Of a DNA stretch of 64,000 nucleotides, positions 52,985-64,000 are shown in pieces (the first letter of the stretch is position 1; every line of letters begins with the position of its first letter). Made by a program: the position numbers and the translations under genes. The stretch is from Pegoplata infirma (Eukaryota; Arthropoda; Insecta; Diptera; Anthomyiidae): positions 102,326,778 through 102,390,777 of the forward strand of contig OY992536.1 in assembly GCA_963921195.1 (NCBI GenBank), written 5' to 3'. The notes under the pieces are model-generated. The model was not told where the DNA came from, did not search any database, and was given only the letters and a program-made list of their open reading frames with translations.

Positions 52985-55150
52985 GCTATAGGAAAAATGT
53001 TTTAGAATCTAAGACTTTTTTTTTTTTTCTAAAGAAAAAATATCTCAGATTCTGAGACTTTTCTAAAGGAACATTTTCTTAGATTCTGAGACTTTTTCTA
53101 TAGAAAAAAAAAATATCTCAGATTCTGAGACTTTTTCTATAGGAAAAATGTCTTAGGTTCTGAGACTTTTTCTATTAGAAAAATGTATCAGATTCTGAGA
53201 CATTTTCTATAGGAAAAATGTCTCAGATTCTAAGACTTTTTCTATAGGAAAAATTTCTTAGATTCTGAGACTATTTCTATAAGAAAAATATCTCAGATTC
53301 TAAGACTTTTTCTATAGGTAAAATATCTCAGATTCTGAGACTTTTTCGACCGGAAAAATGTCTCAGATTTTGAGACTTTTTCTATAGGAAAAATTTCGCA
53401 GACTCTGAGACTATTTCTATGGGAAAAATATTTCAGATTCTAAGACTTTTTCTATAGGAAAAATATCTCCGATTCTGAGACTTTTTCTATAGGAAAATGT
53501 CTCAGATTCTGAGACTTTTTCTATAGGAAAAATGTCTCAGATTCTGAGACTTTTTCTATAGGAAAAATGTCTCAGATTCTGAGACTTTTTCTATAGGAAA
53601 AATGTCTCAGATTCTGAGACTTTTTCTATAGGAAAAATGTCTCAGATTCTGAGACTTTTTCTATAGGAAAAATGTCTCAGATTCTGAGACTTTTTCTATA
53701 GGAAAAATGTCTCAGATTCTGATACTTTTTCTATGGGAAAATGTCTCAGATTCTGAGACTTTTTCTATAGGAAAAATTTCTCAGATTCTGAGACTATTTC
53801 TATAGGAAAAATATTTCAGATTCTAAGACTTTTTTAAAGGAAAAATATCTCAGATTCTGAGACTTTTTCGACCGGAAAAATGTCTCAGATTTTGAGAGTT
53901 TTTCTATAGGAAAAATGTCTCAGATTCTGAGACTTTTTCTATAGGAAAAATGTCTCAGATTCTGAGACTTTTGCTATAGGAAAAATGTCTCAGATTCTGA
54001 GACTTTTTCTTTAGGAAAAATTTATCATATTTTGAGACTTTTTCTATGAGATAAATATCTCAGATTCGGAAACTTTTTCTATATGAAAAATGTCTCAGTT
54101 TCTTAGACTTTTACTTTAGGGCAAATGTCTCAATTTCTGATACTTTTTTGAGAGGAAAACTATCTTATGTTCTGAGACTTTTTCAATAGGGAAAATGTCT
54201 CAGATTCTGAAATTTTTTCTACAGGTAAAATGTCTCAAATTCTGAGACTCTGTCTATAGCAAAAATTTTTCAGGCTCTGAGATTTTTTTATAGGAAAAAT
54301 GTCTCAGATACTGAGACTTTTTCTGTAGAAAAAATATCTCAGATACTGAGACTTTTTCTATAGAAAAAATGTCTCAGATTCTGAATCTTTTTCTATAGGA
54401 AAAATGTCTCAGATTCTGAGATTTTTTCTATAGGAAAAATGTCTCAAATTCTTAGACTTTTTCTGTAGGAAAAATTTGTCAGACTCTGGGACTTTTTCTA
54501 TATGAAAAATGTCTCAGATTCTGAGACTGTTTCTATAGCAAAAATATCTAGGATTCTGAAACTTTCTCTATAGGAAAAATTTCTCAGATTCTAAGACTTT
54601 TTCTATAGGAATTCTATAGATTCTGAGACTTTTTCTATAGCAAAAATGTCTAGGATTCTGAGACTTTCTCTATAGGAAAAATGTCGCAGACTTTGAGGAT
54701 TTTTCTATAGGGAAAATGTTTCAGATTCTGAGACTTTTTCTATAGGAAAAACGTCTCAGATTCTAAGACTTTTTTATAGGTAAAATGTCTCATATTTTTA
54801 GACTTTTTCTATAGGACAAATGTCTTTTTCTATAGGAAAATTGTCTCAGATTCTGAGGCTTTTTCTACAGGAAAAATGTCGCAGATTCTGAGATTTTTTC
54901 TACAGGCAAAATGTCCCAGATTTTGAGACATTTTCTATAGGAAAAATGTCTCAAATTCTGAGACTTTTTCTATAGGAAAAATATCTCAGATACTGAGAGA
55001 TTTTCTATAGGAAAAATGTCTTAGATTCTCAGACTTTTTCTATAGAACAAATGTCTTAGATTGTGAGACTTTTTCTATGGGAAAAATGTGCCAGATTTTG
55101 AGACATTTTCTATAGGAAAATTGTGTCTGATTCTGAGACTTTCTCCATAA
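52985..55150. repeat. 35-bp satellite array 2
   Basis: 35-bp period (CTCAGATTCT at 53536 and 53571). The monomer TCTCAGATTCTGAGA plus CTTTTTCTATAGG and AAAAATG is a variant of array 1, with CTATAGGAAAAATG replacing CTATAGAAAAATT. Most regular at 53460-53720. Other parts are mutated, with some short deletions. Confidence 0.95.
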
Positions 55151-55152
55151 GC

Positions 55153-55588
55153 TAGGTAAGTTGTTCACCGGTGAAAAAAAATGTTTCGAAACATCAATTA
55201 ATTTGTAGCGAAAATTTGACAGTCATATGTTTGGTTATGTTTCGCGCATCAGCATACATAAAATAACTTTAATTAACATTTTTTTGGTAATTTATGGGAT
55301 ATAAATAATATTTACAGTCCCAAACACTTATAATTACTTCATTTTATATCTGAATGTTAAATTTCACAGCTTTTTAAATGGTCTGTACAATTTAAAAAAA
55401 TGTTGCTTATAGTGTTGATGCGTATTGATGCAACATATACCGGGTTATTTTGCCGGTTTTTCACCAGTGAACAGAATACCTCTTCAGCGAAATTTTTACG
55501 CATTTGTAAAGCCAGTGTGAAATTTATGTTTTTTTTATATGGAGTTTGACAGATTTTCACGTGAAAACCGAACAACTTACCCACCTAT
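55153..55588. mobile_element. Inverted-repeat element interrupting the satellite
   Basis: TAGGTAAGTTGTTCACCGGT at the left, GAACAACTTACCCACCTA at the right. The subterminal 'CACCGGTGAAAA' and TTTTCACGTGAAAAC are also inverted. Satellite resumes directly afterwards. The 75-codon minus frame (55357-55584) lies wholly inside and has no motif. Exact target duplication unclear. Confidence 0.7.
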
Positions 55589-55965
55589 AGGAAAAATGTC
55601 GCAGATTTTTCAATAGAAAAAAAAGTCTCAGATTCTGACACATTTTTCCTATAGAAAATGTCTCAGATTCTGACACATTTTTCTAAAGAAAATGTCTCCG
55701 ATTCTGAAAAATTTTTCCTATAGAAAAAGTATCAGATTCTGAGACATTTTTTCTATAGAAAGGAAGAGTCTCTGATTCTGAGACATTTTTCCTATAGAAA
55801 TAGTCTCAGGTTCTGAGACATTTTTCCTATAGAAAAATCTCAGATTGTGACAAATTTTTCCTATAGAAAAAGTCTTAGATACTGATACATTTTTCCCATA
55901 GTAAAATTTTCAGATTCGGAGACATTTTTGGTATAGTAAAAAATCTTAGATTTTGAAAAAGTTTT
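55589..55965. repeat. 35-bp satellite array 2, right remainder
   Basis: Continues array 2 with the 'TTTTTCCTATAGAAAATGTC' variant, i.e. in the opposite orientation to 52985-55150, and decays by 55965. Confidence 0.85.
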
Positions 55966-57267
55966 TAAAAAAATTCGCAGAAAAGATTTGTTTTTTAAAA
56001 CTTGCTTCCAGTGTAATTTTAATATTTCAACTCATTTTTTTACTTGAGCTTACCAACTTTTTATCTCATTTTCAAATTATAATTTTAAATTCCTAGAATT
56101 AAAGTCAAGCCCTTTTTCATGTGTGGAAATACAATTGCAACAAAAAAAAAAAAAAAAAGAAAGAAAAATAGCCTTAAAAAACAGGATGACAGATTTCAAC
56201 AAAAGGATATAAATTAAAAAATAACAAAAAAAAAACAAAGTGTGTATGTATGTGTCGCAAATAGTGTAAAATGTATGTGTTATTTTTGCCATTGTTGTTA
56301 TTATTATAATATTACCTCAGGTGGTGTCACTTGTCAAGTAACGACAAAAAGAGTCCATAGGCAGGATTGGCAGCAAACACTATAGCACTGACTGACATGG
56401 CATTACAATATGATAAACGCCCCGTTTCAGACTTAAAAAAAATATAAATAAATTGTCATAAAACTCATACAACTTCATACAACTCAAAGTTAAACGGAAT
56501 GGAGCACAAGAAAATCAAAGAAAAACAACGGGAAAAAAATGAAATAAAAAATGTTACAATAATGGCATGTTATGTTATGTTTTTACATGCACAAACACGT
56601 ACACAGCACAAAAAAAAAAGAAAACACAAACAACAACAAATATATAAATTAATGGTTTTTTATATTGTTGTTCTTGTTTTATTCCCTAAAGAAAATCAAT
56701 AATAAAAAAAAAAAATAAATACTAATAAATTGAATTTCCACTTGGTTTTTGAAGATATTTTTTTAGTAAAAATTATTTGTTAAAATTTCGTAGTATATTT
56801 TTATTACCGTTATACACTCGATTTTTAATAATTGAACTTTATTCTCTTTTTTTTAAATTTATTTTTGTATATTTTCTTGCTTTATACGTTTATTTATGTT
56901 TTTTTTTTATTATTTATTCACTTTTTTTTCGTTAAATTACCGGTTACGTGTTTATTACTGTGGCTTAAAACCGAAACTGTTTTTTAAAATGTTAGTTGTT
57001 TCAAGTTAATGTTTTTGGACATTTCCATAACAACTCGTTTAAACGTGGTTAACATGCCACCTACTCTGACTGTTTTGTGGCAAAAACTAAATACTCAATT
57101 AAAGTCAAAACATTTAAGACTCATACTGTTTTGAGAGTTTATGTTTTTATGACTCACTCTCTGCAATGGTGTGGCCAGATTATTACAACAATAGACTTAT
57201 TTACATTTTAAATACCCTACACAAAAATGCAAAATTGTATTTTTATTGAGAAACCCTTAGTGCAGGA
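55966..57267. other. AT-rich non-coding DNA
   Basis: Long A runs (56142-56160, 56705-56720), TGTGTATGTATGTGT near 56238, no coding motif. The frames 56077-56292 and 56499-56702 are Lys/Asn- or Phe-rich by-products of A/T runs. Confidence 0.5.
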
Positions 57268-57441
57268 TAGAGATGCGCGCCTAACACGAATTTTTTGTGA
57301 TTCACGTGATTAACGCGTGATCATGAGTGACACTTATTTCTACTCACTTAATCGTAAGTTCTCGTGATTGAAAAAAAAATTCATGCGTAATTTTTAATTC
57401 GTGAACATGCCTAAGCCAAAATTCACTCACGCACCCATCTC
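57268..57441. mobile_element. Small inverted-repeat element, hAT-like ends
   Basis: TAGAGATGCGCGCC left and CACGCACCCATCTC right. The interior has 'TTCACGTGATTAACGCGTGA' and 'TTAATTCGTGAACATGCC'. The 8-bp flanks (GTGCAGGA / AGTACAAA) do not match, so either the boundaries or the class are uncertain. Confidence 0.5.
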
Positions 57442-58004
57442 AAGTACAAAAGTCAAAAAAAATTTTTGGTCTCAAATTGGTCTCAAATACAGATTTTTTG
57501 AAAGATAATAAGGTATCTCAAATAAATATTAACAAAAATATTTTTTCTGATTGCTTTCGCCACCACGAGAGGGCGCTAAACTTAGAGAATTTTATTCAAA
57601 AATGACTTAACAGGAAAATGTTTTAGCTGTTTTACAAAAATAATTCTCAAAAATCCATTTTTTAATAAAATGGTTCGAAATTTTGTTTTAAAGTACTTTG
57701 ATATATTTGTAGTGAAGTTAAAATATAGAATTTTGTAAATATTTACAAAAAAAATATTTTTTATTGCGCAGAAAAACAAATTTTTTTTTGTTGAAAACTC
57801 AAAAATAACTAAAGTTTGATGGAGTTTTAAAAAAAAATATAAAAAAAAATAGATATTTTTTTTTCTTTTTTTTGTAAGTTTAAACTCTTATCTAACAGCG
57901 TATTCAAAAATTAGCGCCTTTTTTACCACAAATTAGAAAAAAATGTGTTTTTTTAAATGCCTAAATTCATTTTTACTCAAATATCAGGCATTTAGGAGTG
58001 TTTA
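57442..58004. other. AT-rich non-coding DNA
   Basis: Homopolymer runs; one small minus-strand frame (57582-57779) without motif. The short CACCACGAGAGGGCGCTAAA near 57561 is the only GC-rich piece. Confidence 0.45.
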
Positions 58005-59851
58005 CCCAGCAGAAATAAATCGAGATTTTGGCGACACAGCATCTATTTATAGCATACCGAAGCGCATCCAAAGAGCGCTCTTAAGGATGCAGTAAAAGTA
58101 AGGGGAAAAAGTTTAATTTTTTGTTAAGATTTTTTATATAAAACTTACAATATTTTGAGGATATTTTTATTTTTTAATAAAAATTAATCAGAATTTAAAA
58201 CTCACAATTTAAAATTATTTTTTGATAAAATTTCACACTTGCTTTCCTTTTTAATATTTTTAACACTTTTTGAATGAAAAAGTATGAGTTTTGGACGAAG
58301 ACAAAGAGTGCTTCAATCATAACATATTTAACACATTTTGAATGATGATAAATAGGCTAACGAAAAAACAGCAAATGCTTTTTTGTTATTTCGAAGAATA
58401 ACCCGATTTGGATTAAACACAAATATTAAAATACATTTGTTTTAACTTTTTTGCATATTTTTTCATTTATTGGTATGTTTTTTATCTCATTTTTAAATTT
58501 TTTTCTCTTTCTTACAACTTTTTTCTTGTAATTTATCTAGATTATTATTTTTTTTTAAATCAAAAAAATGTTGCTAAAATTTTTACAAATACATATGTAT
58601 TTCAAAAAAATGTTTGCAGATTTTAAATATTTTTCAGTATTTTTAAAAACAATTTTTGACTACACAATTTCCACTTTAATTTCAAATAATACAAATTATA
58701 TTACGAAAAACTTACAATCATATTTTAGAAACTTAAATTATATTTATAAAATTTCCAATTATATTTCAAAAATTTCCTATTATTTTTCAGAAATTTTCAT
58801 TTATAACTCTAAATTTCTAATTTCAGAAACTTCCACTTATATTTCAGAAATTTCCATTTATATTACAAAAATTTCCAATTGTATTTAAGAAATTTACATT
58901 TGTATTTCCAAAATTTTCGAAATACTTTTCAGAAAATTCCATTTGTATTTTAAAAATTTCCATTTTGATTTCAAAATTTTCAAATTTTTTTTTTTTGCTA
59001 TTAGGAAAATTCCATTTAAATTTTAAAAAAATTCCATGTGTATTTTAGAAATTTCCAATTGTGTTTCAAAAATTTATATTTTAAAATTTTCTAAACTCTT
59101 TCCAGAAAATTCATTTATATTTCCAAATAAATAATTTAGAAAATTTAAAATACAAATGTAAATTTCTTAAATACAGTTGGAAATTTCTGAAACATTAATT
59201 GATGTTTCTGAAATATAAATGGAAATTTCTGAAATATAAGTGGAATTTTTTGAAATACAAATGGAATTTTCTGATATATAAATAGAAATTTCTGAAACAT
59301 AAATGGATATTTCTGAAATATAATTTGTATTTTCTGAAATAAAAGTGGAAATGGTATAATTTAGAACTTTGAACTTTTTTGACATAAAAATGTTTAATTT
59401 TTTTTTCAAATTGTATTTTAGAAATAGTCAATTGTATTTCAGAAACAGTTAATTGTATTCTAGATTTTCAAATTGTGTTCCAGAAAGAGTCAATTGTATA
59501 ATAAGTAAGATACATGAATTCACTGCATCTTTATTCTGCTTAAATCAGCACTTAAAAGATACATGAATTCACTGCATCTTTATTCTGCTTAAATCAGCTC
59601 TGAAAAGATACATGAATTCACTGCATCTTTATAGCGCTTAATCAGCGCTATAAATGAATGCTTTAATCAGCGCTCTTAAGATACGTGATTTCAGTGCATC
59701 TTGAGAGCGCTTTTTCTGTGTATCCAACTAGCGCTCTAAAGTGGGACATCGCCTTAGAGAATCATGCATGAATTCAGCACGTTTGGAAGCGCTACTTGAC
59801 TCGGGATTCCTTTCCAAAAGCTGCTGCCAGTTCAGCAAAATTTCTGCTGGG
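58005..59851. mobile_element. TA-flanked element built on an inverted tandem repeat
   Basis: CCCAGCAGAAAT left and ATTTCTGCTGGG right, TA on both sides (58003-58004, 59852-59853). Next to the ends are AGAGCGCTCTTAAG near 58072 and 'CAGCGCTCTTAAGATACGTG' near 59668. The centre (58660-59460) is a degenerate ~30-bp 'ATTTCAGAAATTTCCATTTA' repeat, forward on the left and reverse-complement on the right. Mirror frames at 58568-58888 (+) and 59167-59409 (-) come from that. Confidence 0.8.
59509..59655. repeat. 49-bp tandem repeat, three copies
   Basis: GATACATGAATTCACTGCAT starts at 59509, 59558 and 59607 (49-bp steps). It lies inside the right arm of the preceding element. A diverged fourth unit (GATACGTGATTTCAGTGCAT) is near 59679. 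Confidence 0.85.
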
Positions 59852-59853
59852 TA

Positions 59854-60193
59854 ATATCATTGTGCAACACGATTTTATGTTTTGAAAGGGTAAAAAAGCA
59901 AAATAAATGTATATTAATGGTAGATCGAAACCCCCGCAGAATTTTCAAAATTTAGCTCGAGTTTTTTTTTATGGCCCACTGAAGTTTTTAATTTTTTTCA
60001 AAGGAGTTCAGAATAAGTCAAAAAAAGAATTATTAAATTTAATTTTGAGCTAAATGAGGTTACTAGATGTGCAACGAAATTTGATGACGGTTCTTTTCTT
60101 AGGACATATTAACCCTCTATCTCCCATTTTTAGGGGTCACTTTAGTTTCTTTTACAAATATCGTAGTAGAACACCACTTACACTTCTTAACTA
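59854..60193. other. Unassigned non-coding stretch
   Basis: No element ends or reading frame seen. 'ACCCTCTATCTCCC' near 60111. Confidence 0.4.
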
Positions 60194-60259
60194 CACTCTA
60201 AATAAATGAGTCCAGTTTCCTACTATAAATTGGGTAAATTTCAACAAATTCAAATAATA
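60194..60259. mobile_element. MITE family B, left end only
   Basis: CACTCTAAATAAATGAGTCC, then 'CCTACTATAAATTGGGTAAA' and TTTCAACAAATTCAAATAAT; TA before it (60192-60193). Truncated by the following Helitron. Confidence 0.75.
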
Positions 60260-60931
60260 TCCTTATATATATATAAAAATGACATGTTAGTTTGTTTGTT
60301 TGTTTGTTTGTGTCGCTTTCAGAAAAAAACTACTGAACCGATTCAAATGAAATTTGGCATGTAGATAGAGAATTTTCTGGAATGAAAAATGCGACCAATG
60401 GCATCTCGATTGGATGCCCCGCCCCCTTTTACGCCCACTTTTTGTGAATTTCAGATTTTTTAATATATTTGGATGTTTGTTACTGTATTTGGATGTTTGT
60501 TACTATATTTGAATGTTTCTTACCGATTACCATGAAATTTGCCATCCCGCATCTTGATTGGAAGCCACGCCTCTTTTACGCCCACTTTTGTAAATTCAAG
60601 GCTTTTCAATACATTTGCCTGTTTGTTACAATATTTGGTTGATTGTTACCAATTCACATGGGATACATATAGCAATTTTTGTGGAAGTGAATATAGGCCT
60701 TACCGCATTCGGATTCGATGCCCCGCCTTTTTTACGCCCGCTTTTTGTTAGTTTATGCCGTTTTCACGCCAAAACGATGTAACGAATTCAAAAGGAATTT
60801 GGCATACAGTGAGTTTTCTGGAATGCAATAGTGGCTTTACGCCCACCTTTTTTATAAATTCGACATTTTACAATATATTGGTTGTTTGTTTTCTTTAACA
60901 TTCCACTTTATATATTTAAAATATCTTTCTT
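60260..60931 (+). mobile_element. Helitron-like element, type 2 (3' end missing)
   Basis: It follows an A and starts TCCTTATATATATATAAAAA, then GACATGTTAGTTTGTTTG, 'AAACTACTGAACCGATTCAA' and GATGCCCCGCCCCCTTTTAC. Modules with 'TACGCCCACTTTTTGT' repeat four times. No CTAG end is found before 60931, so it is truncated. Same type as 63464-64000. Confidence 0.65.
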
Positions 60932-60949
60932 GAATTATCCTTATCCTTA

Positions 60950-62524
60950 TCTATATATATAAAAATGGATGTGTGTATGTATGTATGTATGTTCCGTATG
61001 GACTCGAAAACGGCTGGACCGATCTTGATGAAATTTTCAGGGAATATTTAGAATAGCCTGGCGAGTAACACTGTCAAGTCGGATTTTTGATTTTCCGTCT
61101 GTGGGCGGAGGGGCGTGGCAAAATCCAATTTTTACATTCCACCACTAATAACATCTATATATAAAAAAACGGATGGACCGATTTTGATGAAATTTAAATC
61201 AAAGATAGTACTAACTGAGTACTCACTATGTGCCAAATTTGAGCGTTATCGGACAAAAGAGCGTAAAATGGCATGCCACTTTGTATTGTATTGAAAGTTA
61301 TTTCTGCATACTCCGCAATAATGCAAAAAACGGCTATATGTATGTTCCTTATGGACGCGAAAACGGCTGGACCGATCTTGATGAAATTTTCAGGGAATCT
61401 TTAGAATAGCCTGGGGAGTAACACTGTGCAGTCAGATTATTGATTCTCTATCTGTGGGCGGAGGGGCGTGGCAAAATCGAATTTTTACATTGCACCACTA
61501 TGGACATCTGTATATAAAAAAGGGATAAAGTGATTTTGATGAAATTTAAACCAAAGATAGCACTAAGCAATTACTAACTATATGCCAAATAAGAGCGTTA
61601 TCGGACAAGGGGGCGTAAAATGCCACGCCCCTTTGTACCGAATTGAAAATATTTCTGCATGCATTGCAATAATGCAAAAACGGCTGATAAGATTTTAATT
61701 GAATTTTTAGACCTGATAGTACCAACGGAGTGTGGAACAATAGGACATGTTACACTACGATCGGAAAAAGGGGCCTAAAATGCCACGCCTCTTTTTACTA
61801 TATTACATGTTTCGCATTTACGCAAAATTAGTTGAACCGATTCTCTTGGCGTTTTTAATCAAGATAGTTCTAATCAATTGCATATGAAGCTTATAATTGT
61901 AAAAAGGCGCGAAAACACAATGAATTTTATTTATAGGGGACATCCGAAAAGCGTTGGTCAAGCAAAAAAAAAAAAAAAATATATTCCGGCCACTTCCGCA
62001 ATCAAGCAAAAACGACTAAGCTGATCCAAACTAAATTTCCTGCACAGATAGTGCTAAAGGACATATAAGAACACGATTCGACAAAGCGGCGTAAGATTCC
62101 TGCTATACTCAACGTTATTTTATCTTTTACTACTGATAGTACTAACCGAGCTGGAACTACAGTTCATGTTAGAGCGCGATTCGGCAAAGGGGTAAAAAAT
62201 GCCACTCCCTTTCAATTTCATTTAAATTGGCATCATAGATAGTACTTACCGAGGACGCAACATGGAACTTTAAATATATTAAAAGCCACGATTCGATAAG
62301 AATGCGTAAAATGAAACGCCCTTTGTACTATAATTAACGTTACGTCAGTCTGCTTCTCTATAGATTTCTCTATAGATAGTGCTAACCGAAGGTGGAACTA
62401 AAGGCTACTTCTGGACCCGGTCCCGTGCTTTAGTTTTGTCCGACACTGTATATTAAGATCGAGATGCAGTAGAAAACAGAATCGATGTTTTCTCAGGGCC
62501 AGCAACGCGGACCGGGTCAGCTAG
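60950..62524 (+). mobile_element. Non-autonomous Helitron, complete
   Basis: A|TCTATATATATAAAAATGG start and 'CGGACCGGGTCAGCTAG|T' end: TC...CTAG in an AT target. The first 150 bp match the 5' end of the minus-strand copy at 3154-4534 (GGACTCGAAAACGGCTGGAC). The 3' ends also match. The interior holds repeated modules 'AAAAAGGGGCGTAAAATGCC' and 'TGATGAAATTTAAA'. No coding. Confidence 0.85.
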
Positions 62525-62530
62525 TATATA

Positions 62531-63463
62531 CAGTGGGCGACAATACATTGGAAACTTTTTTATAGTTGATGAAATTTGTTAAAGACAAAGTTAACAATAC
62601 TAAACGTTATAATTATCAAACAAGTATTATAAAAAAATGTTATGTAGGTAATTTATCAAGCTTTAATTTAAGCTTAATTGCGTCCAGATTGGGAAAATAA
62701 TGAATGTGTTACGAGGGTCGATGTGGAAAATGAAAAAATTTATAGACATTTTTCAGAACATTTTTAAAAAATATTTCCAAATCGATTTTTTCCAAGTTAA
62801 AACATTAGAAATTTAAAAAAAGGTCCAATAGTTTTTATTCAGTGATCAAATAATTTTTCCAATAACCCAAACAAACAGTGGAATTTTTTAAGTACAGTAG
62901 CAAAAATCCACATTTTTTTACCTCCAATTCTTTTGACCACCAATTTTTTGTTAACAAAGAAAAATTAAAATTATCTTAATATATCCTTAGCATATACTTA
63001 AGTGTACTAAAATTAATAAACAATAACATCTTTTCTTTGTTTACAAAAAATTGGTGGTCAAAAGAATTGGAGGTCAAAAAATTTGGATTTTTGCTACTGT
63101 ACTTAAAAAATTCCACTGTTTGTTTGGGTTGCTGGAAAAAATATTTGATCACTGAGTATAAACTATTGGGCATTTTCTTAAATTTCTAATGTTTTAACTT
63201 GGAAAAAATCGACCCGGAAATATTTTTTAAAAATGTTCTGAAAAATGTCTATAAATTTTTTCCCTTTTCACATCGACCCTCGTAACACATTCATTATTTT
63301 CCCAATCTGGACGCAATTAAGCTTAAATTAAAGCTTGATAAATTACCTACATAACATTTTTTTATAATACTTGTTTGATAATTATAACGGTTAGTATTGT
63401 TAACTTTGTCTTTAACAAATTTCATCTACTATAAAAAAGTTTCCAATGTATTGTCGCCCACTG
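62531..63463. mobile_element. 933-bp palindromic mariner-type element
   Basis: CAGTGGGCGACAATACATTG and its complement at the ends, TA flanks (62529-62530, 63464-63465). The arms of ~440 bp are near-perfect to a centre near 62990 (TTTTTTGTTAACAAAGAAAA). Related to the 349-bp MITE at 43840 through ATTTAAGCTTAATTGCGTCC. A 65-codon minus frame inside has no motif. Confidence 0.9.
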
Positions 63464-64000
63464 TATATAAAAATGACATGTTAGTTTGTTTGTTTGTGTC
63501 GCTTTCAGAAAAAAACTACTGAACTGATTCAAATGAAATTTGGCATGTAGATAGTACGTTTCCTGGAATGAAAACTGGCACCAATGGCATCTCGATTGGA
63601 TGCCCCGCCTCCTTTAACGCCCACTTTTTGTGAATTTCCGATTTTTCAATATATTTGGTTGTTGTACTATATTTGGATGTTTGTTACCGATAAACATGCA
63701 ATTTGGGCGTTTTTGCAAGGAAATATATGCCATCCCGCATCTTGATTGGAAGCCACGCCTCTTTTTACACCCACTTTTTGTAAATATATGATACTTACAA
63801 AGGGGCGTGGCATTCTTTGGTTTTTCTGTCTGTCTGTACCGATTTACATTAAATCTTCACCACAGATAGTACTAACCGAGACGGGAACTATAGGCCATAA
63901 GAGAGACCGATCTGCCAAGTGGGCGTAAAATGCCACGCCCCTTTGTATTATATTGAACATTATTTCTGCCTTTTCAGCAATTACACTTAAACGGCTGAAC
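63464..64000 (+). mobile_element. Helitron-like element, type 2, runs off the window
   Basis: TATAAAAATGACATGTTAGT, then the same modules as 60260-60931 (GGATGCCCCGCCTCCTTTAA, 'ACGCCCACTTTTTGTGAATT', AAAGGGGCGTGGCATTCTTT). Its very 5' end (TCCTTATCCTTA, about 60938-60949) is separated from the rest by the Helitron 60950-62524 and the palindrome 62531-63463. Confidence 0.7.

Noticed and set aside
55357..55584. 75-codon minus-strand gene in the satellite gap
   Set aside because: Wholly inside an inverted-repeat element, ends within its terminal repeat, no domain seen.
58568..59431. Repetitive Ser/Ile-rich proteins on both strands
   Set aside because: They arise from the inverted ~30-bp tandem repeat; no signal peptide, and no start or stop context beyond the repeat.

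Overview
The window looks like a transposon-dominated, AT-rich stretch of a dipteran (probably calyptrate-fly-like) nuclear genome. The evidence is many dead non-LTR retrotransposon pieces, Helitron-type elements, hAT and TA-inserting inverted-repeat elements, a mariner/Tc-type transposase relic, simple repeats, long A/T runs and no operon-like gene packing. I recognise no host protein-coding gene, rRNA gene or functional tRNA gene. The fly assignment is inference from repeat style and from the LINE protein types; no species can be named.

Layout. 1-3.15 kb: the end of a hammerhead-type retroelement, then non-coding DNA with microsatellites. 3.15-6.1 kb: a complete minus-strand Helitron and a plus-strand 'LINE A' (reverse transcriptase, RNase H and a cysteine-rich tail, all decayed). 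6.1-12.7 kb: two direct copies of an LTR-element leader with a Lys-type primer-binding site, a TA-flanked inverted-repeat element, a MITE, and a LINE A copy split by a 2-kb hAT-like foldback. 12.7-16.3 kb: a mariner-type relic and a second LINE ('LINE C') between two ~385-bp inverted arms. 16.3-28.4 kb: LINE A and C fragments. The best LINE A copy (22.4-27.9 kb) is interrupted twice, by a Mutator-like element and by a hAT with a readable transposase C-terminus, which itself holds another element. 28.4-33.6 kb: two copies of a dispersed repeat, one carrying a hAT inside a hAT (both with perfect 8-bp target duplications), the other a 920-bp palindrome.

33.6-37.9 kb: a TA-flanked element filled with ~3 kb of a 35-bp satellite whose monomer is two palindromes. 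37.9-41.4 kb: LINE A endonuclease and internally deleted copies, with a 466-bp insertion carrying a hammerhead ribozyme fold. 41.7-43.6 kb: tandem ~590-bp units with 'LINE F' 3' ends. 43.8-49.3 kb: a mariner-type MITE and a 3.4-kb hAT with nested elements. 49.6-56 kb: LINE F copies, a MITE carrying a tRNA-like segment, another hAT, and a second 35-bp satellite field. 56-60 kb: AT-rich DNA with a TA-flanked element built around an inverted tandem repeat. 60.2-64 kb: Helitrons nested in one another with a palindromic mariner-type element.

The parts do not form a pathway. The window is a stratigraphy of insertions, many datable relative to each other because target duplications and empty-site sequences can be read. 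The most notable items are the hammerhead ribozyme-bearing retroelement (39.3-39.8 kb) and the double-palindrome satellite, which recurs inside at least two different kinds of transposon.
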